DNA of 64,000 nt from Nevskia sp. GTDB lineage: Bacteria > Pseudomonadota > Gammaproteobacteria > Nevskiales > Nevskiaceae. The notes under the pieces were generated by a model that worked only from the letters and a program-made list of their open reading frames with translations, did no database searches and was not told where the DNA came from. The stretch's first letter is position 1. Each line of letters begins with the position of its first letter. The stretch lies in the NCBI GenBank assembly GCA_031291075.1, contig JARLJS010000210.1, positions 1-64,000 on the forward strand, read 5' to 3'. Shown piece after piece: positions 7,658 through 15,784 of the stretch. Both the position numbers and the translations under genes were made by a program.

Positions 7658-9298
7658 ATGAAGAAGAATGGCTCATTGGGAATTCCGGCGCGGTTTGCCG
7701 GCTCGTTCATGTTGTCCGGCATTGCCTTGGCGCTGGCCGCGTGTTCCGCCAACGGTCCGGGTACGCAGACCTCCTCACCCTCCTCCGGCATAGTGGTGAC
7801 GATGGTGACTTTGCCCAACGGCTCGGTCACCTCAGGCAGCCCGCTGTCGCTGGGATGGTCCGTGTCCGATCCGAGCGCCATGTGCAGCGCGTCAGGCGGC
7901 GACGCGGCGGACAGTGACGGTTGGAACGGCTCGACCAACCTGCCGGCGAGCTTCGCCGGTGAATGGATCCTGGTCACGCCCGGGACCTACACCTACACGC
8001 TGACCTGCACGGACAACGGCGTGACCGGCACCGGCTCGGTGATGATCACGGTGACATCCAGCGGCAGCAGTTCGTCGTCGAGCTCCAGCGGCGGCTCCAG
8101 CTCTTCCAGCAGCTCTTCGGGCAGCAGCAGCTCGAGCTCGTCCAGCAGTTCGAGTTCTTCCAGCAGTTCGTCATCGAGTGGCAGCAGCAGCTCCAGTTCC
8201 AGCTCCTCCAGCAGCTCGTCCTCCAGCGGCAGCAGCAGTTCCAGCTCGAGCTCCGGCGGCCCGGCCAAGGACATCTACTCGCTCAACGTCAGCCCGTCGC
8301 CGGCAACCGGCCATGCCGACGCTTATGACGCGCTGCTCGCCACACTGGTGCAGAGCTTCGACACCGGCATGCAGGCTTCCGCCATCGCCGTCCACAACCC
8401 GGGCTTCTTCGGCCTGAAGGATGCGGGCGGTACGCTGTTCGCGGTGGGTCTGCTCAACGGTTCGGCGACGATGTTCCAGTTCACCAACATCGGCACCCGC
8501 ACCACCACCAGCGTGAACACCAGCACCGATCACGAGCTGAGCCTGACCGACGTGGTGGCTCCCACCGGGCTGATCCTGGCGGGCACCAACGGCTACGTGC
8601 CGGTGGTGGCCGACGCGGCGCCGGGCAGTACGCCGGCGTCGCAGCCGGCGCTGCACTTCTACACCGAACTGTTCGGGCTGCTGAACAGTTCGATCCCGTT
8701 CGTGACGCCCTACTCCAGCAAGGAGATCATGCAGTCGGTAGCGGGCGGCCCGGTGTATGGCCTGAACTACCAGATCTACAACCTGGTCAAGGGCGGCGAC
8801 CGGCTGTACGTGACGCATGGCGGCGCCACGGTCTCGGTGTTCGACCGCATCATCTGGAACATGGTGTTCGGCAAGCTGACGAGCATCACCAGCGCCAACC
8901 GCACGATCACCGTGCAGAACGCCACCAACCTGCGGGGCGTGTGGTATGACGCGGCCAGCGACAAGCTGATCGTGTCGGATGCCGGCGTGCTGGGCAACGG
9001 CACCGACGGGGCGATCTACGTGATCAACAAGGGCAGCACGGCCTCCGGCACGGTCAGCCCGGCGATCACCATCTCGGGCGCCAACACCCTGCTGGGCGAT
9101 CCGCTCGACGTGCTGCTGCGCGCGAACGGCAGCCTGTACGTGGCCGAGGCGGCGAACGGCGGCGGCCAGATCCTGGTGTTCGACAACATCCTGTCGAGCA
9201 GCGGCGGCAATGTGGCGCCGAGCGTGGCGGTACCGGTGGGCACCCTGGGAAGCTCGGGTGCGCCGAGCTGGCTGACCCTGGCGCCCGGAGCACAGTAG
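7658..9298 (+). CDS. Serine-rich-linker lipoprotein with propeller-like domain
   Basis: This 546-residue protein has an N-terminal signal with lipobox LAAC near residue 29, so it is a likely outer-membrane lipoprotein. A small Ig/PKD-like N-terminal region (about residues 40-130) is joined by a nearly pure serine/glycine linker at about 134-202 to a C-terminal domain with strand repeats resembling NHL/TIGR03118-type propellers (FSFDTG..ASAI, VWYDAASDKLIVSDAG, LYVAEAANGGGQILVFDN). Serine linkers of this kind are used in surface proteins of several gammaproteobacteria. AAAGGA precedes the ATG and a strong terminator follows the gene. The ligand is unknown. Confidence 0.8.
   Translation: MKKNGSLGIPARFAGSFMLSGIALALAACSANGPGTQTSSPSSGIVVTMVTLPNGSVTSGSPLSLGWSVSDPSAMCSASGGDAADSDGWNGSTNLPASFAGEWILVTPGTYTYTLTCTDNGVTGTGSVMITVTSSGSSSSSSSSGGSSSSSSSSGSSSSSSSSSSSSSSSSSSSGSSSSSSSSSSSSSSSGSSSSSSSSGGPAKDIYSLNVSPSPATGHADAYDALLATLVQSFDTGMQASAIAVHNPGFFGLKDAGGTLFAVGLLNGSATMFQFTNIGTRTTTSVNTSTDHELSLTDVVAPTGLILAGTNGYVPVVADAAPGSTPASQPALHFYTELFGLLNSSIPFVTPYSSKEIMQSVAGGPVYGLNYQIYNLVKGGDRLYVTHGGATVSVFDRIIWNMVFGKLTSITSANRTITVQNATNLRGVWYDAASDKLIVSDAGVLGNGTDGAIYVINKGSTASGTVSPAITISGANTLLGDPLDVLLRANGSLYVAEAANGGGQILVFDNILSSSGGNVAPSVAVPVGTLGSSGAPSWLTLAPGAQ
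8058..8262 (+). repeat. Low-complexity serine-codon tract
   Basis: About 205 bases of mostly AGC/TCC/TCG/AGT codons encode the poly-serine linker of the lipoprotein. The codons are mixed, so this is selection for a serine linker more than recent DNA slippage, but the tract remains prone to length change. Confidence 0.85.
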
Positions 9299-9307
9299 GC
9301 AAACACA

Positions 9308-9358
9308 AGGGCCCGCCGGCCCGGCAATCGTTGGCCGGGCGGGGGGGCCTTCTCTTTT
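9308..9358 (+). terminator. Rho-independent terminator
   Basis: A long GC-rich stem (GGGCCCGCCGGCCCGGC, loop AATCGTT, then GGCCGGGC and a G run ending in CCT) is followed by TTCTCTTTT. It lies 10 bases after the lipoprotein stop and before the convergent nuclease gene. Confidence 0.8.
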
Positions 9359-9401
9359 GTGCGCGGCTGCTTCCCCCAACACTGCAGGGGAAGGGGATAT
9401 A

Positions 9402-10310
9402 TCAGGCGGCTGCCGCGTCCGCTTCCAGGGACCTGACCTGGAGCACGTGGTGGCATCTGGGATAGTTCCGGCAACCCCAGAACTTCGCACCATCCGATTT
9501 GCGGCTGCGCTTCACCATCTTTTCGCCGCAGCTCGGGCAGGTGGGCGAGAGGTAGTCGTCGCGTGTGATCTCCTGCAGCAGCGCCTTGCCGGCTTCGTCC
9601 GGCAGCGCCTCGATCTGCGCCAGCAGCGCCTCGCCGCCGATGAGCTGGATCCGCTTGCCCTGGGCGAACTGGCGCGCGGCCGGATGGAAGTCGGAGGACG
9701 TGACGAGGATCCCCATCGGCGCATTGACGTGGTGCATCACACCGAACAGCTCGCGCACGGTCGAGACCCCCACGTTTTCGCTGGAGCGCGACTTGCACTG
9801 GATGACGGCAAGCAGGCGCGAAGGTTCCGAGGGACTGTACAGCTTGATGTCAATGCCGCCATCGGCACCGTCGCCGGTGGGCTCGGCGCGATACCCCTTG
9901 GCTTTCCAGAACCGCTCGCAGAGCTCCTCGAAACGCTTCCACTCCAGCGCCCGGATCAGGTCGAGCGACCAGTCGGTCACGGACGGTGCGGGCTGCCGCA
10001 GCCGCGGCTGTTCGATGCCCAGGCGATCGAGCAGATCGGGCGTGCGCCCGGCGTCCGCCGTCAGCGGGCGCGGCGGCAGGCTGGGCGGCTGGCGCGCGAG
10101 GCGGTCGACGGGAGAAGTGCGCGAGCCGCCCCGCAGAACCCTGGCGATCCCGCCCAGGATGGCGAAGAACAGCAGCCACAGCAGGAAGCGCTCCACGCTC
10201 AGCGGCCTCGGCTGTCCCGGCGTGAGGCTGAGCATCAGGGACAACATCAGGCAGACCGGAACGATCAGCCTTCCCGCCTGGACGTCTTCGGAACCGTGTC
10301 TGTTTGCCAT
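9402..10310 (-). CDS. Membrane-anchored Mrr-like restriction endonuclease with zinc ribbon
   Basis: This 302-residue protein has two hydrophobic N-terminal segments (about residues 15-30 and 42-58) and a disordered Pro/Arg linker. A restriction-endonuclease Mrr-cat domain follows at about 118-230: LEWKRFEELCERFWKAKGY, then the catalytic pattern GADGGID...IQCK. It ends in a topoisomerase-type zinc ribbon (CPSCG ... CRNYPRC, about 258-288). Proteins with this plan occur widely and are thought to be membrane-tethered DNases; their targets are not established. No methyltransferase gene is nearby, so a classical modification-paired system is unlikely. The gene stands alone. Confidence 0.85.
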   Translation of the reverse strand: MANRHGSEDVQAGRLIVPVCLMLSLMLSLTPGQPRPLSVERFLLWLLFFAILGGIARVLRGGSRTSPVDRLARQPPSLPPRPLTADAGRTPDLLDRLGIEQPRLRQPAPSVTDWSLDLIRALEWKRFEELCERFWKAKGYRAEPTGDGADGGIDIKLYSPSEPSRLLAVIQCKSRSSENVGVSTVRELFGVMHHVNAPMGILVTSSDFHPAARQFAQGKRIQLIGGEALLAQIEALPDEAGKALLQEITRDDYLSPTCPSCGEKMVKRSRKSDGAKFWGCRNYPRCHHVLQVRSLEADAAAA

Positions 10311-10485
10311 GCACGGAAGCTAAAGGTGCACGGCCCTGCGGCGCAATGGCGGACTGAGCAGCCGATCACAGTCCGTGTCCCCCGTTGTGCAGCACTCGCG
10401 CGGAAATGACCACCGAATGGAGGACAATTCCTCGCGCCGGCCCCGCCGCAGCCTTGCGCCGACAAGCCTGCTCCGCCGGCCGGCA

Positions 10486-11364
10486 TCAGCCGGTGGGAGC
10501 GGTGCCCTGGCCGAGCAACGCGTGCACCGCACGGCGGTGCGCCGCGGTGGAGAAGCAGTTGGGTTCGGCAAACTCCTCCATCGCCAGGGCCTGGTCCCAG
10601 GTCAGGTCGGCGGCGTGACGCAGCAGCGGTTTCATCATCTGCATGGCGTGGCGCGGCTGGCGGGCGATGCGCTCGCACCAGCGTTCGGCGGCGATCGTCA
10701 GCTCGGCGTGGGGCACCAGCTCGTTGACCAGGCCGAGTTGCAGCGCCTCGGCCGCGCCGATGATGCGGCCGTGGGCGAACAGTTCGAAGGTACGCTGGTA
10801 ACCCAGGCGACGGGTCAGGGCCCAGCTGGTTCCCACCTCGGGCAGCAGGCCGATGCGCAGGAAGGCCGGCACGATGCGCGCCTGCTCCGAGGCGACGACC
10901 AGATCGCAGGACAAGGCGAAGGCCAGGCCGACGCCGGCGGCGGCGCCGTTGAGCGCGGCGATGAACGGCGTGTCCGAGCGCATGATGAGGCGCACGATGC
11001 CGCCGAACTGGTGACGGATCCAGCGCCACAGGTCGGCCGCGCCCTCGCCGCCATGGTCGAGCATGGGATGGGCGGCGTCCGCCATCAGGTTGAGGTCGCC
11101 GCCGGCGGAAAAGCCGGGATCACTGCCGGTGAGCACGATGGCGCGCAGCTTCGGATCGGCCACCAACTCGCGCAGCGCGTCGTGCAGCTGCACGGTGAGC
11201 ACAGCGGACAGGGCGTTGAGGGACGGCGGGTCGTCCATGGTGACCACCGCGTGGTCGCCGCGCCGCTCCACCTGCACCAGCCGCCGCGGCTCACCGCGTG
11301 AACGCTCCACCAGCTGCTCGTAGCCTTGCGGCGTGAAATCGCCGGCTTCCTCCTGGTGTCTCAT
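10486..11364 (-). CDS. Enoyl-CoA hydratase/isomerase family protein
   Basis: This 292-residue crotonase-fold protein has the oxyanion-hole segments GFSAGGDLN (about 103-111) and ALNGAAAGVGLAFALSCD (about 148-165), and LRIGLLPEVGTSWALTR with the conserved Glu of this family. An N-terminal extension of about 30 residues precedes the fold. Its ATG overlaps the stop of the upstream TetR gene by four bases (ATGA), so the two are translationally coupled and the regulator probably controls this gene as well as itself. Likely role is in beta-oxidation or in a branched or aromatic acyl-CoA pathway; the exact substrate is unknown. Confidence 0.88.
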   Translation of the reverse strand: MRHQEEAGDFTPQGYEQLVERSRGEPRRLVQVERRGDHAVVTMDDPPSLNALSAVLTVQLHDALRELVADPKLRAIVLTGSDPGFSAGGDLNLMADAAHPMLDHGGEGAADLWRWIRHQFGGIVRLIMRSDTPFIAALNGAAAGVGLAFALSCDLVVASEQARIVPAFLRIGLLPEVGTSWALTRRLGYQRTFELFAHGRIIGAAEALQLGLVNELVPHAELTIAAERWCERIARQPRHAMQMMKPLLRHAADLTWDQALAMEEFAEPNCFSTAAHRRAVHALLGQGTAPTG

Positions 11365-11975
11365 GGTCCGCTCCTTCGACGCAGCGCCGCCCAGGCGGCC
11401 TCGCCCAGCTCGCGCTGCGCCAGCTTGATGTCGATCCGCATGCGCCCGGCCAGCCAGTGGCGCGACAGCTCCTGGCAGGGACCGATGACGATGACATGAA
11501 ACAGCTCGCGCGGCAGCGGCCGGATCGCGCCCGCCTCCACTTGCACGTCCAGCCAGTCCTGCACGCGACGGAAGAAGTGGCGGTTCATCTCGCGCAGCTC
11601 CGCCGCGGCGGCCTGCTCCACTTCCGGCGGCCGCTCCTGGAACAGGAAGCGCGCTTGGTCCGCGTGATCGCGCACCCAGCCGAGGTGATAGACGGACATG
11701 CCGCGCACGCCGCTCTCCGCGTCGCGCGCCTGCTCGAGCGCCGCCAGGAACCCGTGCTGGTAGTCACGCAACGCCTCCACGTACAGCTCCGCCGCGATCC
11801 GCTCCTTCGACCCGAAATGGTGGTACACCGAGCCGACGCTGGCGCCGCTGCCGCGCAGCACGTCGTCGATAGTGGTCACCGCGTAGCCGCGGCGGACGAA
11901 GCATTGCAGCGCGGCCTCGAGGATGGCGCGGCGGCGGTCGGGGCTGCGCGGCGCGGTAATAGTGGCCGGTTTCAT
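11361..11975 (-). CDS. TetR/AcrR family transcriptional regulator
   Basis: This 204-residue repressor has an N-terminal helix-turn-helix (about residues 14-60: RRRAILEAALQCFVRRGYAV, then VGSVYHHFGSKERIAAEL) and a ligand-binding C-terminal half. It is the first gene of a two-gene operon with an enoyl-CoA hydratase, so its ligand is plausibly an acyl-CoA or fatty acid. Two overlapping palindromes begin three bases upstream of its start codon and cover its promoter, which implies autorepression. With the -10 box only seven bases before ATG, the mRNA is probably leaderless; no Shine-Dalgarno is present. Confidence 0.92.
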   Translation of the reverse strand: MKPATITAPRSPDRRRAILEAALQCFVRRGYAVTTIDDVLRGSGASVGSVYHHFGSKERIAAELYVEALRDYQHGFLAALEQARDAESGVRGMSVYHLGWVRDHADQARFLFQERPPEVEQAAAAELREMNRHFFRRVQDWLDVQVEAGAIRPLPRELFHVIVIGPCQELSRHWLAGRMRIDIKLAQRELGEAAWAALRRRSGP

Positions 11976-11978
11976 GGC

Positions 11979-12012
11979 TAGAATTATATTCTAGAATTAA
12001 ATTCTATAACAA
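11979..12012 (-). promoter_or_regulatory. Leaderless tetR promoter with twin operators
   Basis: Two 15-base palindromes, TAGAATTATATTCTA (11979-11993) and TAGAATTAAATTCTA (11992-12006), overlap by two bases in an AT-rich island. On the minus strand a -35 TTGTTA (12007-12012) and a -10 TATAAT (11983-11988) are separated by 18 bases. The ATG begins eight bases after the -10, so the transcript should start at or next to it. A TetR dimer pair bound here would block RNA polymerase completely. Confidence 0.75.
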
Positions 12013-12183
12013 GGGGCGGCGGCCGCGGCGGGGTTGCACGCCAGCCGGCATGTCGCCGTGTGAGCTGCGTCTCATAACGGTGACGGCGCTACCCGCACCC
12101 GCTTACTGCCGGCAGGTCGGCGTTGCTAGACTGGCGCGGGCCGGCGGCACCGCACTACGTCATCGGGGGGATGATCGGATCGC

Positions 12184-14787
12184 ATGAGCCATACCGCGTG
12201 GTATCTGCTGCTGCTCGCCGCCGCATATCTCGGCTTTCGCCTGCTCATCGGCCTGGTAGTGCTGGTGCAGGTGCTGCGCCTGTCGTTGTGGCCGGCACGT
12301 CTGCGCCGGCTGGACCGGGTGCCGGAGCTGCCGGAGGATCAGGCGGCGGCGGCGGCCGAGCTGTCTTCCCTCGGCTTCGTGCAGGTGCGGGCGGCGCAGG
12401 TGGACTCCGGTCCGGCCACCTATACCGCGCTACTGTTCCGTCACCCGACGCTGCCGGCCTTCGCCTGGCTGAGCCTGTGCCCGGCCGGCAATGTCGGCTA
12501 CCCGGTGGGATTCCACACCTTCGGCGCGGACGGCGTGCAGCTCAGCACCGGCAACCGGCTGGGATGGGTGACCTTCGCCGTGCCGCCGCAGGTGCACAGC
12601 GTCGATGCCGGCGCCGACTCGCTGGCGGCACACTGGCAGGCGCACCAGGCACGCCTGGCGGGCATCACGGCCGCGCACCGATCGGACGACGAAGTACTGG
12701 AGTGCATGCGCGGCCTGGTGGAGGATTACCTCCCCCTGCTGCAGGATCGTGGGCTCTGCACCGGCGGCGGCGGTGTGCGCCACCCCACGCTGCGGGCAGC
12801 GGTGAAGGCCACGCTGAACTGGCTGAAAGTGCGCAGGACGCTGGCGCGGCGCTACGTTTCGCCCGCGACCAGCGGCGATCACCAGGTGGCGTATTTCACC
12901 CGCTGCTACGCCGCCCAGGAAGCGCAGTTGGCCAGCCGGCCGCCGCGGCACAACGTCAAGGCCTCGGTGCTGGTGCTGTCGATCCTGGCCGCGCTGCTGC
13001 TGTGGGGCCTTGCCTTCGACTGGACCATGGCGGCGATGCTGGTGACGATCGTGCTGGTGCACGAGTCCGGCCATGCGCTGGCGATGCGCTTGTTCGGCTA
13101 CCGCGACATGAGCATGTTCTTCATCCCCTTCGTCGGCGCACTGGTCACCGGCAAGCCGAAGGAGCTGCCGGCTTGGAAACAGGCGGTGATCCTGTTTGCC
13201 GGACCCGTTCCGGGCTTGTTGGCCGGTTTGGCGCTCCTCGTCTACGGTGCAGCGGGCCATGCGCTGCCATGGGTGTTCAACTGGCAGCAACTGGCCGTGA
13301 TGGCGGTTGCGGTGAACTTGTTCAACCTGCTGCCAATCGCGCCGCTCGACGGCGGGCAGCTCGTCGATCTCTCGCTGTTCAGCCGCTGGCCGCGCAGCCG
13401 GCTCTCCTTCAGCCTGGCGGGAGCCGCCGCCATCGTCGCGCTCGCCGTGCAGCTGAAGAGCACGGCGATGACCTTCGCCGCCGTGGCGATCGCCGCGGGA
13501 ATGCGCTCGCAATTCCGCATCATGCGCCTGCAACGCGCCTGGCGCGACGGCCTGGATCACGAAACGCAAATCCGCAACCTGTTTGAAACGGCGAAGCGGA
13601 GCTTTCGCGTGCAGACTTATGCGCAGCAGGCGATGCTGGTCAAGGTGGTGTTGACCCGGCGCCTGCTACGCGGCGCCCGTGCCTGGGAGAGCGCGCTGGT
13701 GCTATCGGTGCTGTTGCTGCTGTGGGGTGGCGCGGGAGCGGCCGCGCTGACCGTATGGGGTCCGGCGGAAATACGATCGTGGGCGCTGGGCGTGCGCAGC
13801 GTCTCGGACCACCGCAGCCCGGCGCAACGGGCATTCGACACCGCCTACGACGGCGAAGATTCGGACGATGGCCCGGACATCGCCGCGCTGGACCAGCTGG
13901 CGCCACGCCTGACCAAGAACGATCCGCGCCGGGTTGACCTCGCCTATCTGCACGGCATGCGGTTACAGGAGCCTGAACGGGCCACTGCGCTGGAAGCGCT
14001 GCTCGCGACACGGCGCGACGGCCACTTCAACCAGCTCGACACGATGGAGGAGCAGTGGCTGGACAACGCCTACGAAGGTTCGACCGGCGCCGCTCCGGAG
14101 GCCCGCGCCGCGGCGCTGACAGCGACGATCGAGCGAGCCATGAAGCTGGTGCCGGACGGATTTCCAGGCACGGTGGATGCCCGCCTGAAATTGGCGGAGC
14201 TGGTAGACCGGGCGGGCGACGCAGGCAAGGCGGAGACAATGCTGCTGGAGCTGCGCCGGCGGGCGACGAACGCCGACAACTGCCGTTGCGCGCTTCGGCA
14301 CGTGGTGGCTGCGCAAGCCCGCTTCGACGAGAGCAGGCATCGGGCGCCGGAAGCGCTGACGGCCATCGAGTCCTCGCCCTTCACCGGCGAGTTGAAACGC
14401 TACGGCGGCGACCTGCCGCTGGAATACGCCTGGGCGCTGCTCGAAAGCGGTCGCCTCCAGGAAGGGGCGGAGCAGATGCGGGTCGCTACCGTGTGGCAGC
14501 CCCGGACGAGCCTGCTGCAGCGCATGATGCCCGATCGGGATACCAGGCTGAGATCGGTGCACGCGCTGGAGATGGCCTACGCCTGGCATCTCGCCGGCAG
14601 GGACAGCGAGATCGAAACACTCGAACCGTTCAGCCTGCGCGCCGCCTGCGCAATGCAGCAAGGCCCGCGCGCACCCGGGGAGGACCGGGGCCCGTGGCTG
14701 CAGGCGCGCGAGACGACCCTGGGCGATTTCGCCCGGTCGATCTGTCCGCGGTTCGAGAACGTGCGCGAACACGACGCCAACACCTGA
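12184..14787 (+). CDS. Large site-2-protease-like (M50) membrane protein with C-terminal helical-repeat region
   Basis: This 867-residue protein has an N-terminal membrane helix, a soluble region to about 255, and a multi-helix membrane core with HESGH at 293-297 and the second metal motif LLPIAPLDGGQ (Asp 389). These are the zinc ligands of M50 intramembrane proteases. A further membrane helix near 500-525 leads to a soluble C-terminal third of about 330 residues with helical-repeat character (KLAELVDRAGDAGKAETMLLEL, EYAWALLESGRLQEGAEQM), resembling TPR units. Substrates of S2P enzymes are usually membrane-bound anti-sigma factors, but none is encoded nearby. It diverges from the TetR operon; a second HEXXH membrane protein follows after 89 bases. 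Confidence 0.82.
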   Translation: MSHTAWYLLLLAAAYLGFRLLIGLVVLVQVLRLSLWPARLRRLDRVPELPEDQAAAAAELSSLGFVQVRAAQVDSGPATYTALLFRHPTLPAFAWLSLCPAGNVGYPVGFHTFGADGVQLSTGNRLGWVTFAVPPQVHSVDAGADSLAAHWQAHQARLAGITAAHRSDDEVLECMRGLVEDYLPLLQDRGLCTGGGGVRHPTLRAAVKATLNWLKVRRTLARRYVSPATSGDHQVAYFTRCYAAQEAQLASRPPRHNVKASVLVLSILAALLLWGLAFDWTMAAMLVTIVLVHESGHALAMRLFGYRDMSMFFIPFVGALVTGKPKELPAWKQAVILFAGPVPGLLAGLALLVYGAAGHALPWVFNWQQLAVMAVAVNLFNLLPIAPLDGGQLVDLSLFSRWPRSRLSFSLAGAAAIVALAVQLKSTAMTFAAVAIAAGMRSQFRIMRLQRAWRDGLDHETQIRNLFETAKRSFRVQTYAQQAMLVKVVLTRRLLRGARAWESALVLSVLLLLWGGAGAAALTVWGPAEIRSWALGVRSVSDHRSPAQRAFDTAYDGEDSDDGPDIAALDQLAPRLTKNDPRRVDLAYLHGMRLQEPERATALEALLATRRDGHFNQLDTMEEQWLDNAYEGSTGAAPEARAAALTATIERAMKLVPDGFPGTVDARLKLAELVDRAGDAGKAETMLLELRRRATNADNCRCALRHVVAAQARFDESRHRAPEALTAIESSPFTGELKRYGGDLPLEYAWALLESGRLQEGAEQMRVATVWQPRTSLLQRMMPDRDTRLRSVHALEMAYAWHLAGRDSEIETLEPFSLRAACAMQQGPRAPGEDRGPWLQARETTLGDFARSICPRFENVREHDANT

Positions 14788-14876
14788 CCAGACCTGGCGC
14801 ACTGCGCATCGCGCTCGTTGCGAGCGGACAGCCCCGGGCGCATCATGCCGAATCGGCTTATCCGTTCGAGGACCCC

Positions 14877-15344
14877 ATGCCGGCGTTGGCGATCCGCGTC
14901 GTCCGCGATGTTGCACTGGTGAGCGCGAGCGCCGCGCTGCTGCGCTACGCCGACCAGGGGCACACGGGCGTGGAGGGCGTACCCGCGATCGTCTCGGCTT
15001 TGGCCGCCGCCTTGATGGTCGTGCTGGCGGCCTTCCTCCTGCACGAATGGGGCCATCTGGCCGGCGCCTGGGCCAGCGGCGCCGAGGTGGAGGTATTGCC
15101 TCACCCGCTGGCGCTGTTCCTGTTCCGCTTCGACGAAGGCCGCAACAGCCGGCGGCAGTATCAGGCGATGTCCTGTGGCGGGTTCGCGGCAAGCGGGCTG
15201 ACGGTGGCGTTCCTGCTGGCCACGTTGTCGTTCCACGCCCTGGCGGACACGATCGCGCTGGCGCTCACCGCCATCGGCGTAGCCGCCACCCTGGTCCTGG
15301 AAGTGCCGCCGGTATGGCGTTCGTTCCGCGGCAGCCCTACTTGA
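14877..15344 (+). CDS. Small HEXXH membrane protein, M50-like
   Basis: This 155-residue protein has about four membrane segments and LLHEWGHLAGAW, with HEWGH at residues 56-60, as in the first catalytic helix of M50 proteases. The second M50 motif (an Asp in NxxPxxxxDG) is not seen, so it is either an inactive relative or a different family. The start at 14877 follows GAGGACCCC, a weak ribosome-binding site; the frame is open far upstream over the preceding gene. It follows the large S2P-like gene and could be cotranscribed. Its last 8 bases overlap the convergent cytochrome gene. Confidence 0.7.
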   Translation: MPALAIRVVRDVALVSASAALLRYADQGHTGVEGVPAIVSALAAALMVVLAAFLLHEWGHLAGAWASGAEVEVLPHPLALFLFRFDEGRNSRRQYQAMSCGGFAASGLTVAFLLATLSFHALADTIALALTAIGVAATLVLEVPPVWRSFRGSPT

Positions 15345-15681
15345 GGCTCAGGATGTAGTCGACCAGCTGCTCGGCCTCGGCCTGGCTCACCGGCACGCGC
15401 ACCTCGCCCGGTGGCATGGTCGAAGCGCCCCAGTGATAAACGACCGCCTGCGAGTCAGTGCCGTTTTGCACCATGCGCACCAGCATGGTCTTGGCGTTGT
15501 TCAGTCCGCGGAAGCGGCGGCTGATGTCGCGGAACGCCGGGCCGACCTTCCCGGATTTGTCGCCGTGACAGTCGTAACAGTGCTTGGCCTTGATCAGGTC
15601 CTTCACGTCGTCGGCGCGGACCGGGCCGGCGCAAACGGCGGCGAGCAGGCACAGGCTTACCAGGTGTTTATTCTTCATCAT
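15337..15681 (-). CDS. Small periplasmic cytochrome c
   Basis: This 114-residue class I cytochrome c has a signal peptide (residues 1-23, ending VRA), a single haem-binding CYDCH at 35-39 and a probable axial methionine in STMPPGEV (Met 89). The protein ends with the usual C-terminal helix AEQLVDYILSLK. It would carry electrons in the periplasm; no partner oxidoreductase is adjacent. A good Shine-Dalgarno (GGAGGAG) lies upstream. There are two adjacent ATG codons at the start; either may be used. Confidence 0.9.
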   Translation of the reverse strand: MMKNKHLVSLCLLAAVCAGPVRADDVKDLIKAKHCYDCHGDKSGKVGPAFRDISRRFRGLNNAKTMLVRMVQNGTDSQAVVYHWGASTMPPGEVRVPVSQAEAEQLVDYILSLK

Positions 15682-15784
15682 CTCCTCCTGAGTCCCCGGC
15701 GCAGTTTAAAACATTGCGAACGGTATGTAATCCTCGCGGCCGGCATCATGCGACAATCACCGCACCGTCGCCCGCAGGCACAGC

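Noticed and set aside
8058-8262. CRISPR-like or mobile repeat at the serine tract
   Set aside because: It is coding low-complexity with mixed serine codons and no spacers.
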